Shown here: piece by piece, positions 36,360-44,420 of the stretch
How positions within the stretch are numbered: position 1 is the first letter of the stretch
Layout: the number at the start of each line of letters is the position of its first letter
Source: an uncultured Lutibacter sp.
GTDB lineage: Bacteria; Bacteroidota; Bacteroidia; Flavobacteriales; Flavobacteriaceae
Length of the DNA stretch: 64,000 nt
NCBI RefSeq assembly: GCF_947493565.1
Contig: NZ_CANLRG010000002.1
Coordinates: forward strand, 248,001-312,000
Direction of reading: 5' to 3'
Position numbers and translations under genes: made by a program
Notes under the pieces: model-generated
Seen by the model: the letters and a program-made list of their open reading frames with translations, nothing else
Database searches by the model: none
What the model was told of the DNA's origin: nothing

Positions 36360-37694
36360 TTATTTTCCATTTAACTTTTGATACAACTGTAGTGCAAAAC
36401 CATCGGTTAAACTAGCTACATAGCCACTTATTGCTAATAATCTTAAATATAAAGTATCTTTAGGTTGTTGTAAACTTTCAGGTAAAATTGCAATGATTAA
36501 TTTGTCATAATTTGTTAAATTATTTTCATAATTATTATTTGTAGCTGTTATAAAAACATCTAATAAATTTGCAATTACATTGTAGCCTGCTAGCTCTTTT
36601 TCAATAACTTCTCTACTTTTATAAATTTTTTCAACACTAATTTTAATAATATCGTTTATTTGTGCTTCATAGTTACATTTATCAAGTAATGAGTAAGGAT
36701 ATTCTCCTTTTAAAATAGCTTCTTCATTTTCTAAAAATACTTTAGAAGCTTCATTAATGAGGGTGCCAATTGCTAAAGCACGTAAATAACTCAGTCTATC
36801 TTTTTTATGTTCTAATTGGTAATATTTATTAGAATCAATAGTATCTTTTACTAATTTAATTAAGTATTCAAGTGCAAATTCTTCTTCAATTAAACCTAAA
36901 TTTATACCATCCTCAAAATCTATAATAGTATAACAAATATCGTCCGCTGCTTCAACTAAGTACGATAAAGGGTGTCTTTTATAGGCCATATTTCCTTCTT
37001 TACCAGAAGAAATTAAACCCAATTCTTGTGCAACTTCATTAAAAAAAGAAACTTCAGATTGAAAAACACCATATTTTTTATCGGCAATATGATTGGAAGG
37101 TTTTTTTGGTAACGATTCTTTAGGATATTTGGTAAAAGCTCCTAAAGTAGCATAAGATAAACGGAGTCCTCCTTCACTTCCTTTTTGACTTTTATTTAAA
37201 ATTCTAAAGCCGTTAGCATTTCCTTCAAAGTCAATTAAATCTTGCCATTGTTTGTCTGTAAGGGATTCTTTAAATTTTTTACCCTTTCCATTTTTAAAAT
37301 ATTCACCAATAGCTTTTTCGCCACTATGTCCAAAAGGAGGGTTTCCAATATCATGAGCCAAAGCTGCAGTTGCAACAATAGCACCAAAGTCGTTCATTTT
37401 ATAACCTTCTTTAACAAGTTTTGGGTGCTTTTTTAAAAGTTGCTCACCAACAATTCTTCCTAATGACCGAGCTACTACACTAACTTCTAAACTATGTGTT
37501 AACCTAGTATGAACAAAATCTGTTTTAGAATGCGGAATAACTTGTGTTTTGTCTTGCAAACTTCTAAATGAATCCGAAAAAATAATTCGGTCATAATCTA
37601 CTTCAAAACCAAGCCTGTGTTCATCTTGTTCGCAACGCAATCTTTTATGTTTATCTCCAAAACGTTTAAGAGATAATAATTGGATCCAATTCAT
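36360..37694 (-). CDS. dgt: Deoxyguanosinetriphosphate triphosphohydrolase family protein
   Basis: This 444-residue HD-domain enzyme hydrolyses dNTPs to nucleosides and triphosphate. Metal-binding residues are visible as His67 in TRLTHSLEV and His114-Asp115 in ALAHDIGNPPFGHSGE, with a downstream Asp in EAADDICYTIIDFEDG. Length matches the Bacteroidota Dgt branch. The enzyme tunes dNTP pools and may also contribute to phage restriction, though nothing nearby suggests a defence island. It is convergent with the AlbA_2 gene with a 3-bp gap. Confidence 0.92.
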   Translation of the reverse strand: MNWIQLLSLKRFGDKHKRLRCEQDEHRLGFEVDYDRIIFSDSFRSLQDKTQVIPHSKTDFVHTRLTHSLEVSVVARSLGRIVGEQLLKKHPKLVKEGYKMNDFGAIVATAALAHDIGNPPFGHSGEKAIGEYFKNGKGKKFKESLTDKQWQDLIDFEGNANGFRILNKSQKGSEGGLRLSYATLGAFTKYPKESLPKKPSNHIADKKYGVFQSEVSFFNEVAQELGLISSGKEGNMAYKRHPLSYLVEAADDICYTIIDFEDGINLGLIEEEFALEYLIKLVKDTIDSNKYYQLEHKKDRLSYLRALAIGTLINEASKVFLENEEAILKGEYPYSLLDKCNYEAQINDIIKISVEKIYKSREVIEKELAGYNVIANLLDVFITATNNNYENNLTNYDKLIIAILPESLQQPKDTLYLRLLAISGYVASLTDGFALQLYQKLNGK

Positions 37695-37770
37695 TTTGAA
37701 TTTTTTTGAAAATTTTGTTGCAATATAGTTAATAATTTATTCTTTTTTAAAATGGATCTCTTTAATAAAT

Positions 37771-37837
37771 TTAACATTGAATATACAAAAGGGTAAGTTA
37801 CATTTAACTGTAAGTTAACATTGGTTTTGTTGCTTTG
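37771..37837 (+). promoter_or_regulatory. Pho-box-like promoter of the 129-residue protein gene
   Basis: TTAAC occurs at 37771, 37804 and 37815. The spacings are 33 and 11 bp, and two degenerate repeats (37782 TATAC, 37793 GTAAG) fill the grid. The last repeat begins exactly 19 bp before the TTTG (37834-37837) of a -7 element TTGCTTTG. The same layout is found before three other genes of the island. Confidence 0.55.
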
Positions 37838-37857
37838 TAGCAAATAAAAACCTAGAG

Positions 37858-38247
37858 ATGAAATCATTTTTAATTTATATAGTATTATTTTTTAGCACTT
37901 CGTTATTCAGTCAATCTTTTAATGTAAGTTCTTTAGTATCAGATGTTAATAATGAAGGAGTTATTGAAGGAGTTGTATATGACACTAATTTAACTTCCGA
38001 ACTAGCTTTTGCAAATGTGTCAATTAAAAATACAACTATTGAAGTTGAAACTGATTTTGATGGCTCTTTTTCAATAAATTTAAAACCAGGAAATTATACC
38101 TTAATTTTTAGTTTTTTAGGGTATAAAACGGTTGAAGTTGATAATGTAAAAGTAACCGCTAGTGGAGTGGTAAAATGCAATCAGGTTTTAGAAGCTTTAA
38201 AAATAGAAGCCGATATTTCATCAATTAATAATAGTTTTAAAGGTTAA
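37858..38247 (+). CDS. Secreted stand-alone CarboxypepD_reg-like domain protein
   Basis: This 129-residue protein has a signal peptide (about 1-19) and then a single carboxypeptidase regulatory-like beta-sandwich (about 33-115), with landmarks FANVSIKNTTIEVETDFDGSF and YTLIFSFLGYKTVEVDNV. The domain is strongly similar to the N-terminal domain of the TonB receptor encoded 115 bp downstream, but there is no plug or barrel. It has its own Pho-box-like promoter. It may be a free paralogue that binds the same partner as the receptor domain, which is inference. Confidence 0.8.
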   Translation: MKSFLIYIVLFFSTSLFSQSFNVSSLVSDVNNEGVIEGVVYDTNLTSELAFANVSIKNTTIEVETDFDGSFSINLKPGNYTLIFSFLGYKTVEVDNVKVTASGVVKCNQVLEALKIEADISSINNSFKG

Positions 38248-38262
38248 ATTAATCTTAATTTG

Positions 38263-38340
38263 CTAACATTAAATTAACTCTTTTATTAACTTTATATAAC
38301 AACAGTTTAACTTTTCATTTACGTAGTTGCAATTCCTTTG
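38263..38340 (+). promoter_or_regulatory. Pho-box-like promoter of the TonB receptor gene
   Basis: Six NTAAC/TTTAC repeats start at 38263, 38274, 38286, 38296, 38307 and 38318, with spacings of 11, 12, 10, 11 and 11 bp. The last lies exactly 19 bp before the TTTG (38337-38340) of a -7 element TTCCTTTG, followed by C. The receptor ATG is 23 bp further on. Confidence 0.65.
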
Positions 38341-38362
38341 CAAGAAGAAATTAATACTTAAA

Positions 38363-41182
38363 ATGAAGAAAATACTTACCGTTATATTTTTACTACTAAC
38401 TATCACTATTATAGGTCAAACAAAAGGTACAATTTCAGGTACTGTATATGATAAAGAAGTTAATAATGAACCCTTACCTTTTGCGAATGTGTTTATTAAA
38501 GGAACTTCAATAGGAACAACTACCGAATTTGAAGGAACATATACCTTTCAAGCGGAACCAGGAACTTATACCTTGGTTTTTAGTTTTATTGGTTATAAAA
38601 CAGTTGAAGTATCAAATGTAATTGTTAAATCTGGAGAAACAGTTATTATTAATCAAATACTAAGTGCAAGTGAAGGAGTTTCTTTAAGCGAAATTCAAAT
38701 TACAGCAACGGCCAATAAAGAATCGGAAAGTGCTTTATTAACTGAGCAGAAAAAAGCCGTAGCAATTGAACAAAAAATTGGAGCTCAAGAATTATCGAGA
38801 AAAGGGGTTAGTGATGTTGCAACAGCTTTAATCAAAACTACAGGGATTTCAAAACAAGAAGGATCTGGAGGTGTATTTGTAAGAGGTTTAGGTGATCGTT
38901 ATAATGTAACTACATTAAATGGATTACCATTACCATCAAATAAACCTTCAAAGAAAAATATTGATCTGGATATTTTTTCAACAGATATTGTAGAATATAT
39001 AAGCATTGATAAAACGTACAATACTAAAAATTATGGAGATTTTGCAGGCGCAAATGTAAATATTGCAACTAAAAATTATAAAGGAAATGGGTTTTTAGAA
39101 ATAGGGATAGGTACAGGAGCAAATATAGAAGTAATTTCTCAAAACAATTTTTATTTAAATGATGGTCCAAATTTTTCAGGATTTTATAACAAAAACCATC
39201 CTAAATTTCCTCTAAGTAATTACAATTTTACAACAAGTTGGAATCGAGAAAAAGTAAACAGCCCAATTAATATAAGTGCATCCTTAAAGGGAGGAGATTC
39301 TTATACATTTGGAGAGGACAGTAAAATAAGTTTTTTTACAGTAGCTAGTTTTGACAATGGCTACAAGTTTAGAGAAGGAATTTCAAAAGGAAGCACATCG
39401 CCTTATGGACTTACAGCCAAAGAGTTTGATTTTACTAGTTATGAGTACAATACCAACTCTACTGTAATGGGTAACATTGCATTCAGCAATCAAGGAACCA
39501 CTTTAAAATATAACACTTTGTTTATCAATACTTCAAGTCAAAAGCAACAAGAGTATGATGGGATAATTGATGTGTTTGATTATGCTTCTAATGGAGGTGG
39601 ATTGATTCAACGAAGTACTTTTGAAAAAACAGCACTTTTTGTAAATCAGCTTTTAGGAAATCATAAAATAAAAGAACGATTTGAAGCTGATTGGGGAATT
39701 TCTTACAATACCGTTAAAAATGATGTTCCAAATAGAAGGCAAACAACACTATCACCAGATAACCCAAATGAACCAGAAGGTCCAAAATCTTTTAAAAACG
39801 TATTAAGTACCTCAGATAATCATAGGTTTTATCATGAATTGACTGAAGATGAACTTGCAGCAAATATTTCAGGAACATATAAGTTTGATGAAAACGAAGA
39901 AGAAGAATTTAATGGAAAAGTAACTGTTGGTTATAGTGGAAAAATTAAAAACATAAATTTTGAAGCTATACAATTCAACTTTGATATTTTAATTAATAAC
40001 AATGGCACTCCAATTAACCAACCAACTATAGAAGATGTATATAATCTTGATGCCTATTTTAATCAAGAAAATTTTAATGCAGGATTATTTAAAATAAATA
40101 CTTTTAGAGGAGGTGCAAATGTTCCAATTGCTTTAGATCCTCAAACCTATGAAGGAAACCAAGACATCCACGCAGCTTTTGTTTCTTTTGAATATTCATT
40201 TTCTCCAAAATTAATTGTAGTTGCTGGTGTAAGAGCAGAGGAAATAACACAATTTATTAAATGGAGTACAGCGCTAGACCCTGAAGGTGGGGAAAGTGAA
40301 TTTAATACTACAGAAATTCTTCCAATGTTATCGTTAAAATATAAATTAAATGATAAACAGAATTTAAAATTTGCAGCAAGTAAAACATATACGCTACCTC
40401 AATTTAAAGAAAGAGCACCCTTTTTATACGATGAAATAACACAAACATCATTTGGAAATCCAACGCTATATGCTTCTAAAGATTATAATGCAGATTTTAA
40501 GTGGGAGCTGTTTCCAAAATCTAATGAAATTATTTCTTTAGGTGCTTTTGGAAAATACATACAAGATCCTATCAATGAGTTTACTGTAAATTCAGCATCT
40601 AATGATGTAAGTTATGTTAATTCAGGAGATTATGCAGTTGCTTATGGAGCGGAACTAGAGTATCGAAAAGGTGTTTTTGAAAGTGAAATTGAAAAAGGAG
40701 ATGATTTTTTAAAAAGCACGTTATCTATTGGTTTTAATGCTTCCTATATGAATACCAATCAAAAACTTGATGATGAAAAAGTTTTAAAAGAAACTACCGA
40801 AGCAGGATTTCCTTTAAGTACTTTTTTTACAAATGATGAAGATAAATTAACAGGCGCATCAGATCTTTTACTAAATGCAGATATTAGTTTTTTTAAAGAA
40901 TACGCTGCAGATAAAAATTTATTATCAACACTTACATTCAATTATTTTTCAGACAGAGTTTATGCTTTGGGTACTCAAGGAAAAGGAAATTTAGTTGAGA
41001 AAGGAGTTGGTTCTTTAGATTTTATTACAAAATACCAAATGAATAAAAATTTAACAATTGGTATTACGGCTAAAAATATTTTAAACCCAACAATTAAAAG
41101 GTTTCAAGAAACACAAGATGTAACAGTTTCATCTTATAAAGCAGGGATAAGTACTAAATTATCAATATCCTATAACTTTTAA
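38363..41182 (+). CDS. TonB-dependent outer-membrane receptor
   Basis: This 939-residue receptor has a signal peptide ending near IIGQ, a CarboxypepD_reg-like domain (about 20-110), a plug with GGVFVRGLGDRYNVTTLNG and DLDIFSTDIVEYISIDKT (about 150-240), and a C-terminal beta-barrel ending in an aromatic residue (ISYNF). The start is ATG 38363; an in-frame TTG at 38327 lies within the promoter and is rejected. The ligand is unknown. Its position in a Pho-box-controlled island beside pstSCAB suggests a phosphorus-containing substrate. Confidence 0.9.
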   Translation: MKKILTVIFLLLTITIIGQTKGTISGTVYDKEVNNEPLPFANVFIKGTSIGTTTEFEGTYTFQAEPGTYTLVFSFIGYKTVEVSNVIVKSGETVIINQILSASEGVSLSEIQITATANKESESALLTEQKKAVAIEQKIGAQELSRKGVSDVATALIKTTGISKQEGSGGVFVRGLGDRYNVTTLNGLPLPSNKPSKKNIDLDIFSTDIVEYISIDKTYNTKNYGDFAGANVNIATKNYKGNGFLEIGIGTGANIEVISQNNFYLNDGPNFSGFYNKNHPKFPLSNYNFTTSWNREKVNSPINISASLKGGDSYTFGEDSKISFFTVASFDNGYKFREGISKGSTSPYGLTAKEFDFTSYEYNTNSTVMGNIAFSNQGTTLKYNTLFINTSSQKQQEYDGIIDVFDYASNGGGLIQRSTFEKTALFVNQLLGNHKIKERFEADWGISYNTVKNDVPNRRQTTLSPDNPNEPEGPKSFKNVLSTSDNHRFYHELTEDELAANISGTYKFDENEEEEFNGKVTVGYSGKIKNINFEAIQFNFDILINNNGTPINQPTIEDVYNLDAYFNQENFNAGLFKINTFRGGANVPIALDPQTYEGNQDIHAAFVSFEYSFSPKLIVVAGVRAEEITQFIKWSTALDPEGGESEFNTTEILPMLSLKYKLNDKQNLKFAASKTYTLPQFKERAPFLYDEITQTSFGNPTLYASKDYNADFKWELFPKSNEIISLGAFGKYIQDPINEFTVNSASNDVSYVNSGDYAVAYGAELEYRKGVFESEIEKGDDFLKSTLSIGFNASYMNTNQKLDDEKVLKETTEAGFPLSTFFTNDEDKLTGASDLLLNADISFFKEYAADKNLLSTLTFNYFSDRVYALGTQGKGNLVEKGVGSLDFITKYQMNKNLTIGITAKNILNPTIKRFQETQDVTVSSYKAGISTKLSISYNF

Positions 41183-41249
41183 TTTACATTAAATTAATCC
41201 AAAAATAAATTTTAAACAATACCTAAATTATACGAGTGCAATTAATTTG
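41172..41249 (+). promoter_or_regulatory. Weak Pho-box-like repeats before the beta-helix lipoprotein gene
   Basis: ATAAC (41172), TTTAC (41183) and TTAAT (41194) are spaced by 11 bp. More degenerate steps on the same grid lead to ATTAT at 41227, which is 19 bp before a TTTG (41246-41249). The first repeat overlaps the receptor stop region. The match is much weaker than for the other promoters and may reflect AT richness. Confidence 0.3.
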
Positions 41250-41271
41250 TAAAATAAATAAATAAAACAAA

Positions 41272-43497
41272 ATGAAAAAACAACTTTTAACTTTAATGAT
41301 AATGATAGCCGCAATGGCTGTTGTAATTTCTTGTGGCAATGATGATGATGAAAGTACATTAGCAACTTGTTCAGATGGAATTCAAAATGGAGATGAAACA
41401 GGAATTGACTGTGGTGGATCTTCTTGTCAACCTTGTGAGGTAAACACGACTTTAGAAGGTGAAATTACAGGAACTGTTAATTTAGATCCAAATTTAGAAT
41501 ATCAACTTACAGCGGCCTATGTTGTTCTTGATGGTGCTACACTTAACATCCCTGCAGGAACTGTAATTAAAGCTACAGGTGGTACTGCAGCTTATATTGC
41601 TGTTGCTCAAGGAGGTAAAATTAATATTCAAGGAACTTCTGACAATCCTGTTATTATGACTTCAGGTGAGGCTTCTCCTGCACCTGCTGATTGGGGAGGA
41701 TTGGTTGTTTGTGGAAAAGCACCTACTAATAAAGGAGCTTCTGTAACTTCAGAAGTAGCAGGCCTAACTTATGGAGGAACAGAAAATAATGATAACTCAG
41801 GGTCAATCAGATACTTAAGAATTGAATACACAGGAGCTGAGTTTTCTGCAGATAAACAATTTAATGGATTGTCTTTATTTGGAGTTGGTTCAGGAACGAC
41901 CGTTGAATATGTACAATCTTACAATGGAAAAGACGATGGTATCGAATTTTTTGGAGGTACAGTAAACGGTAGATATTTAATTTCTACAAATGCAGGTGAT
42001 GATGGTATTGACTTTGCAGATGGATGGAATGGAAATGGTGAATATTGGTATGTTTCAGGTTCAGCCAAAGCAGGTTTAGAAGGATCAAACCTTAAAGATG
42101 AAACAGCATCCGTTAACCCTATAACAACTACTACAATTAGTAACGTTACAGTGGTTGGTCCAGTAACTGAAGGAGCACTTTACTATAAAGAAGGTGGTGG
42201 AAAATTTACAATTGATAATTTTTATACTTCAGCTGTTGATTTAGGGATTAAAGTTAAAAGTACTGATATTCCTGCTGTAACAAGAATTGAAGCAGGCGAT
42301 TTAACAATAACAAATATGCAATTTGCTGAAGCTGTTTCTGGGTTAGTTAAAACAGATTATACAGGTGCAAATCAAACTTTTTACACAGAAGGAATTGCTA
42401 CTGGTGCTGGTAATGGAGCAGCGGCTCCAGATTGGGCTGCAGGTTGGACAAAAGGTCTTACTAATAGTGCGGCAACTACTGAAAATCTTCAAGGTAAAAT
42501 TTCAAATGAAGTATCGTTAAAATCAGAGGTAACTTATTTATTAACTAGTTCGTTGGAAATTGAAAATGGTGGAAAATTAACAATCCCAGCGGGAACTGTA
42601 ATTAAAGCTACAGGTGGTACTGCTGCTTATATTGCTGTTGCTCAAGGTGGTCAAATTTTTGTAGAAGGAACTTCTGACAATCCTGTTATTATGACTTCAG
42701 GAGAAACTTCTCCTGCACCTGCTGATTGGGGAGGATTGGTTGTTTGTGGAAAAGCACCTACTAATAAAGGAGCTTCTGTAACTTCAGAAGTAGCAGGCCT
42801 AACTTATGGAGGTACAGTTATTGATGATAACTCAGGGTCAATCAAATATTTAAGATTAGAATATACAGGAGCTGAGTTTTCTGCAGATAAACAATTTAAT
42901 GGATTGTCTTTATTTGGAGTTGGTTCAGGAACGACCGTTGAATATGTACAATCTTATAATGGAAAAGACGATGGTATCGAATTTTTTGGAGGTACAGTAA
43001 ACGGTAGATATTTAATTTCTACAAATGCAGGTGATGATGGTATTGATTTTGCAGATGGATGGAATGGAAATGGTGAATATTGGTATGTTTCAGGTTCAGC
43101 CAAAGCAGGTTTAGAAGGATCAAACCTTAAAGATGAAACAGCATCTGTTAACCCTATAACAACTACTACAATTAGTAATGTTACAGTGGTTGGTCCAGTA
43201 ACTGAAGGAGCACTTTACTATAAAGAAGGTGGTGGAAAATTTACAATTGATAATTTTTATACAACAGGTATTGATTTAGGTATTAAAGTTAAGAGTAGTG
43301 ATGCTCCTGCAGTATCTAGGATTGAAGCAGGTGATTTAACAATTACAAATATACAATTTGATAGTCCAGCTACAGACTTTGTAGCAACAGATCATACAGG
43401 TGCAAATCAAACTTTTTACACAGAAGGTACTGCAACTGGTGCTGGTAATGGAGCAGCGGCTCCAGACTGGGCTACAGGATGGGCAAGATTTAATTAA
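41272..43497 (+). CDS. Surface lipoprotein with duplicated beta-helix-like module
   Basis: This 741-residue lipoprotein has the lipobox VVISC (Cys21) and an acidic NDDDE tract. Next come a six-Cys linker (CSDGIQNGDETGIDCGG, about 34-60) and two tandem modules of about 300 residues, near 93-393 and 438-738. Each module has IPAGTVIKATGGTAAYIAV, ADWGGLVVCGKAPTN and GDDGIDFADGWNGNGEYW, a pattern suggesting a parallel beta-helix. It follows the TonB receptor gene by 89 bp and may act as its surface partner, in the manner of SusD-type lipoproteins though unrelated to SusD. The binding target is unknown. Confidence 0.75.
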   Translation: MKKQLLTLMIMIAAMAVVISCGNDDDESTLATCSDGIQNGDETGIDCGGSSCQPCEVNTTLEGEITGTVNLDPNLEYQLTAAYVVLDGATLNIPAGTVIKATGGTAAYIAVAQGGKINIQGTSDNPVIMTSGEASPAPADWGGLVVCGKAPTNKGASVTSEVAGLTYGGTENNDNSGSIRYLRIEYTGAEFSADKQFNGLSLFGVGSGTTVEYVQSYNGKDDGIEFFGGTVNGRYLISTNAGDDGIDFADGWNGNGEYWYVSGSAKAGLEGSNLKDETASVNPITTTTISNVTVVGPVTEGALYYKEGGGKFTIDNFYTSAVDLGIKVKSTDIPAVTRIEAGDLTITNMQFAEAVSGLVKTDYTGANQTFYTEGIATGAGNGAAAPDWAAGWTKGLTNSAATTENLQGKISNEVSLKSEVTYLLTSSLEIENGGKLTIPAGTVIKATGGTAAYIAVAQGGQIFVEGTSDNPVIMTSGETSPAPADWGGLVVCGKAPTNKGASVTSEVAGLTYGGTVIDDNSGSIKYLRLEYTGAEFSADKQFNGLSLFGVGSGTTVEYVQSYNGKDDGIEFFGGTVNGRYLISTNAGDDGIDFADGWNGNGEYWYVSGSAKAGLEGSNLKDETASVNPITTTTISNVTVVGPVTEGALYYKEGGGKFTIDNFYTTGIDLGIKVKSSDAPAVSRIEAGDLTITNIQFDSPATDFVATDHTGANQTFYTEGTATGAGNGAAAPDWATGWARFN
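41547..43485 (+). repeat. Intragenic tandem duplication, offset 1035 bp
   Basis: Bases about 41547-42450 recur at 42582-43485 with a constant offset of 1035 bp and no visible indels. Large stretches, including the region encoding the NGRYLISTNAG segment, are identical or nearly so at the nucleotide level, including synonymous positions. This points to recent duplication or gene conversion. Confidence 0.85.
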
Positions 43498-43518
43498 GAA
43501 AGTAATCTTTTACGTATA

Positions 43519-43554
43519 AAAAAAGGAGCTATTTTAAAAACAGCTCCTTTTTTC
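43519..43554. terminator. Bidirectional terminator after the lipoprotein gene
   Basis: A 12-bp stem (43519-43530 with 43542-43553) has A and T tracts on either side. It lies between convergent genes and can end both. Confidence 0.75.
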
Positions 43555-43578
43555 TTTTAAAGAAATTTAATTTTAGGA

Positions 43579-43926
43579 CTAATTAATAACGAGTGCTTTT
43601 TCTTCAACATTAGTTATTTTATTGTGGTTGTAAGTTACAACACTTATTTTATCTTCTTTAAAGTAGGTCCAAACACCTTCTTTAACTCCATTATTGTAAT
43701 TTGCAATAACCTTTTTATTTCCTTGCAAATCGTAGCTAATCCATGTTCCATGTAATTTTTCAGCAGCATTAAAATAACCTTCTCGTTCTACCAAATTATT
43801 GTTTTCAGAAAAGTAATAGGTAGCTTTTACTAAATTGTTAGCTACTTTTTTATATTCAACTTTTTGTTCTTGAGAAAAAGCAGTAAACCCAACTAATAAT
43901 ACCAATGTGTATATAAATGTTTTCAT
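43579..43926 (-). CDS. Small secreted YwqK/MORN-like protein
   Basis: This 115-residue protein has a signal peptide (about 1-18, ending AFSQ) and short strand-turn repeats such as REGYFNAAEKLHGTWISYD and VIANYNNGVKEGVWTYFKED. These resemble MORN/YwqK-type repeats, here as two or three units. The function is unknown and the exported location is likely. It is divergent from the porin gene across a 494-bp gap that carries a phased repeat array. Confidence 0.75.
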   Translation of the reverse strand: MKTFIYTLVLLVGFTAFSQEQKVEYKKVANNLVKATYYFSENNNLVEREGYFNAAEKLHGTWISYDLQGNKKVIANYNNGVKEGVWTYFKEDKISVVTYNHNKITNVEEKALVIN

Positions 43927-43982
43927 AATCTATTTTAATTTTCAGTTAATGTAAAATTTAATTCTACACTAAAAATAAAAAA

Positions 43983-44026
43983 TTTACACATAATTTACGT
44001 TTAGTTAACATTAAGTTTACATTAAA
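43983..44026. promoter_or_regulatory. Perfect 11-bp phased TTTAC/TTAAC array
   Basis: TTTAC at 43983, TTTAC at 43994, TTAAC at 44005 and TTTAC at 44016 are spaced by exactly 11 bp, the most regular array in the window. It matches the repeats found before the phosphate genes. It lies 57 bp upstream of the minus-strand gene ending at 43926 and 395 bp before the porin start. No TTTG lies 19 bp after the last repeat on the plus strand, so its target gene is unresolved. Confidence 0.5.
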
Positions 44027-44068
44027 TTTTTTCAAATGAAACATAATCACTTGAAAAACAGTAATTTG

Positions 44069-44331
44069 ACGAATTGTTAATTACGACTTAAAAATTTGCA
44101 TATTAATGAAATGATACTTTGTAAATAGGATGATGACTAATAAATGACCTTTAACTTTTTAAAAAATATTAATGTTTAAATAATGTTTTGGTTACATAAA
44201 TTAGAGTTTATTTAATGATTTTTGTGAGTGTTATTTAAATAAGAAATAAAAATCATTTCATATTAATTTGTTAGTTTTTGTCGACTCAATTATTGAAATG
44301 TATAGGCTGCTTTTAAAAAGTGGCCTTTTTT
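44069..44331 (+). ncRNA. Candidate small RNA upstream of the porin gene
   Basis: The candidate is defined by an orphan plus-strand terminator at its 3' end and TTTG-containing -7-like sequences upstream (for example GTAATTTG at 44061-44068). The phased Pho-like array precedes it. The 5' end is a guess, and a start nearer 44127 is equally possible. No conserved secondary structure or known RNA family was recognised. This is inference from signals alone. Confidence 0.2.
44304..44331 (+). terminator. Orphan intrinsic terminator
   Basis: A stem pairs 44305-44313 with 44317-44325, including two G-T wobbles, and closes on a TAA loop. Six T residues (44326-44331) follow. The nearest upstream plus-strand protein gene ends at 43497 and already has its own terminator at 43519-43554. 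It therefore has no obvious coding transcript to terminate. Confidence 0.6.
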
Positions 44332-44354
44332 GGTTACCAAAAAGTAGTGTAAAA

Positions 44355-44399
44355 ATAACAACTTGATAACGTTAATTTAACAAATGTATTGGTTCTTTG
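44355..44399 (+). promoter_or_regulatory. Pho-box-like promoter of the OprO/P porin gene
   Basis: ATAAC at 44355, ATAAC at 44366 and TTAAC at 44377 are spaced by exactly 11 bp. The last begins 19 bp before the TTTG (44396-44399) of the -7 element GTTCTTTG, followed by C. The porin ATG lies 21 bp downstream. Confidence 0.65.
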
Positions 44400-44420
44400 C
44401 AGTGACAAAAACTAATAATT

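Larger units (their letters stand above)
43927..44420. other. 494-bp intergenic region with array, orphan terminator and porin promoter
   Basis: No credible protein gene lies here; the longest plus-strand reading frames seen are under 20 codons. The region contains the phased array (43983-44026), a plus-strand intrinsic terminator (44304-44331) with no upstream plus-strand gene, and the porin promoter (44355-44399). The stretch between array and terminator may encode a small RNA. Confidence 0.6.

Noticed and set aside
36360-37694. dgt with the AlbA_2 gene as a phage-defence island
   Set aside because: No integrase, nuclease, transposase or composition change is seen, and the genes are convergent rather than in an operon.
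38327-38362. In-frame TTG that would extend the TonB receptor by 12 residues
   Set aside because: It lies in the promoter upstream of the -7 element, and the ATG at 38363 gives a normal signal peptide.
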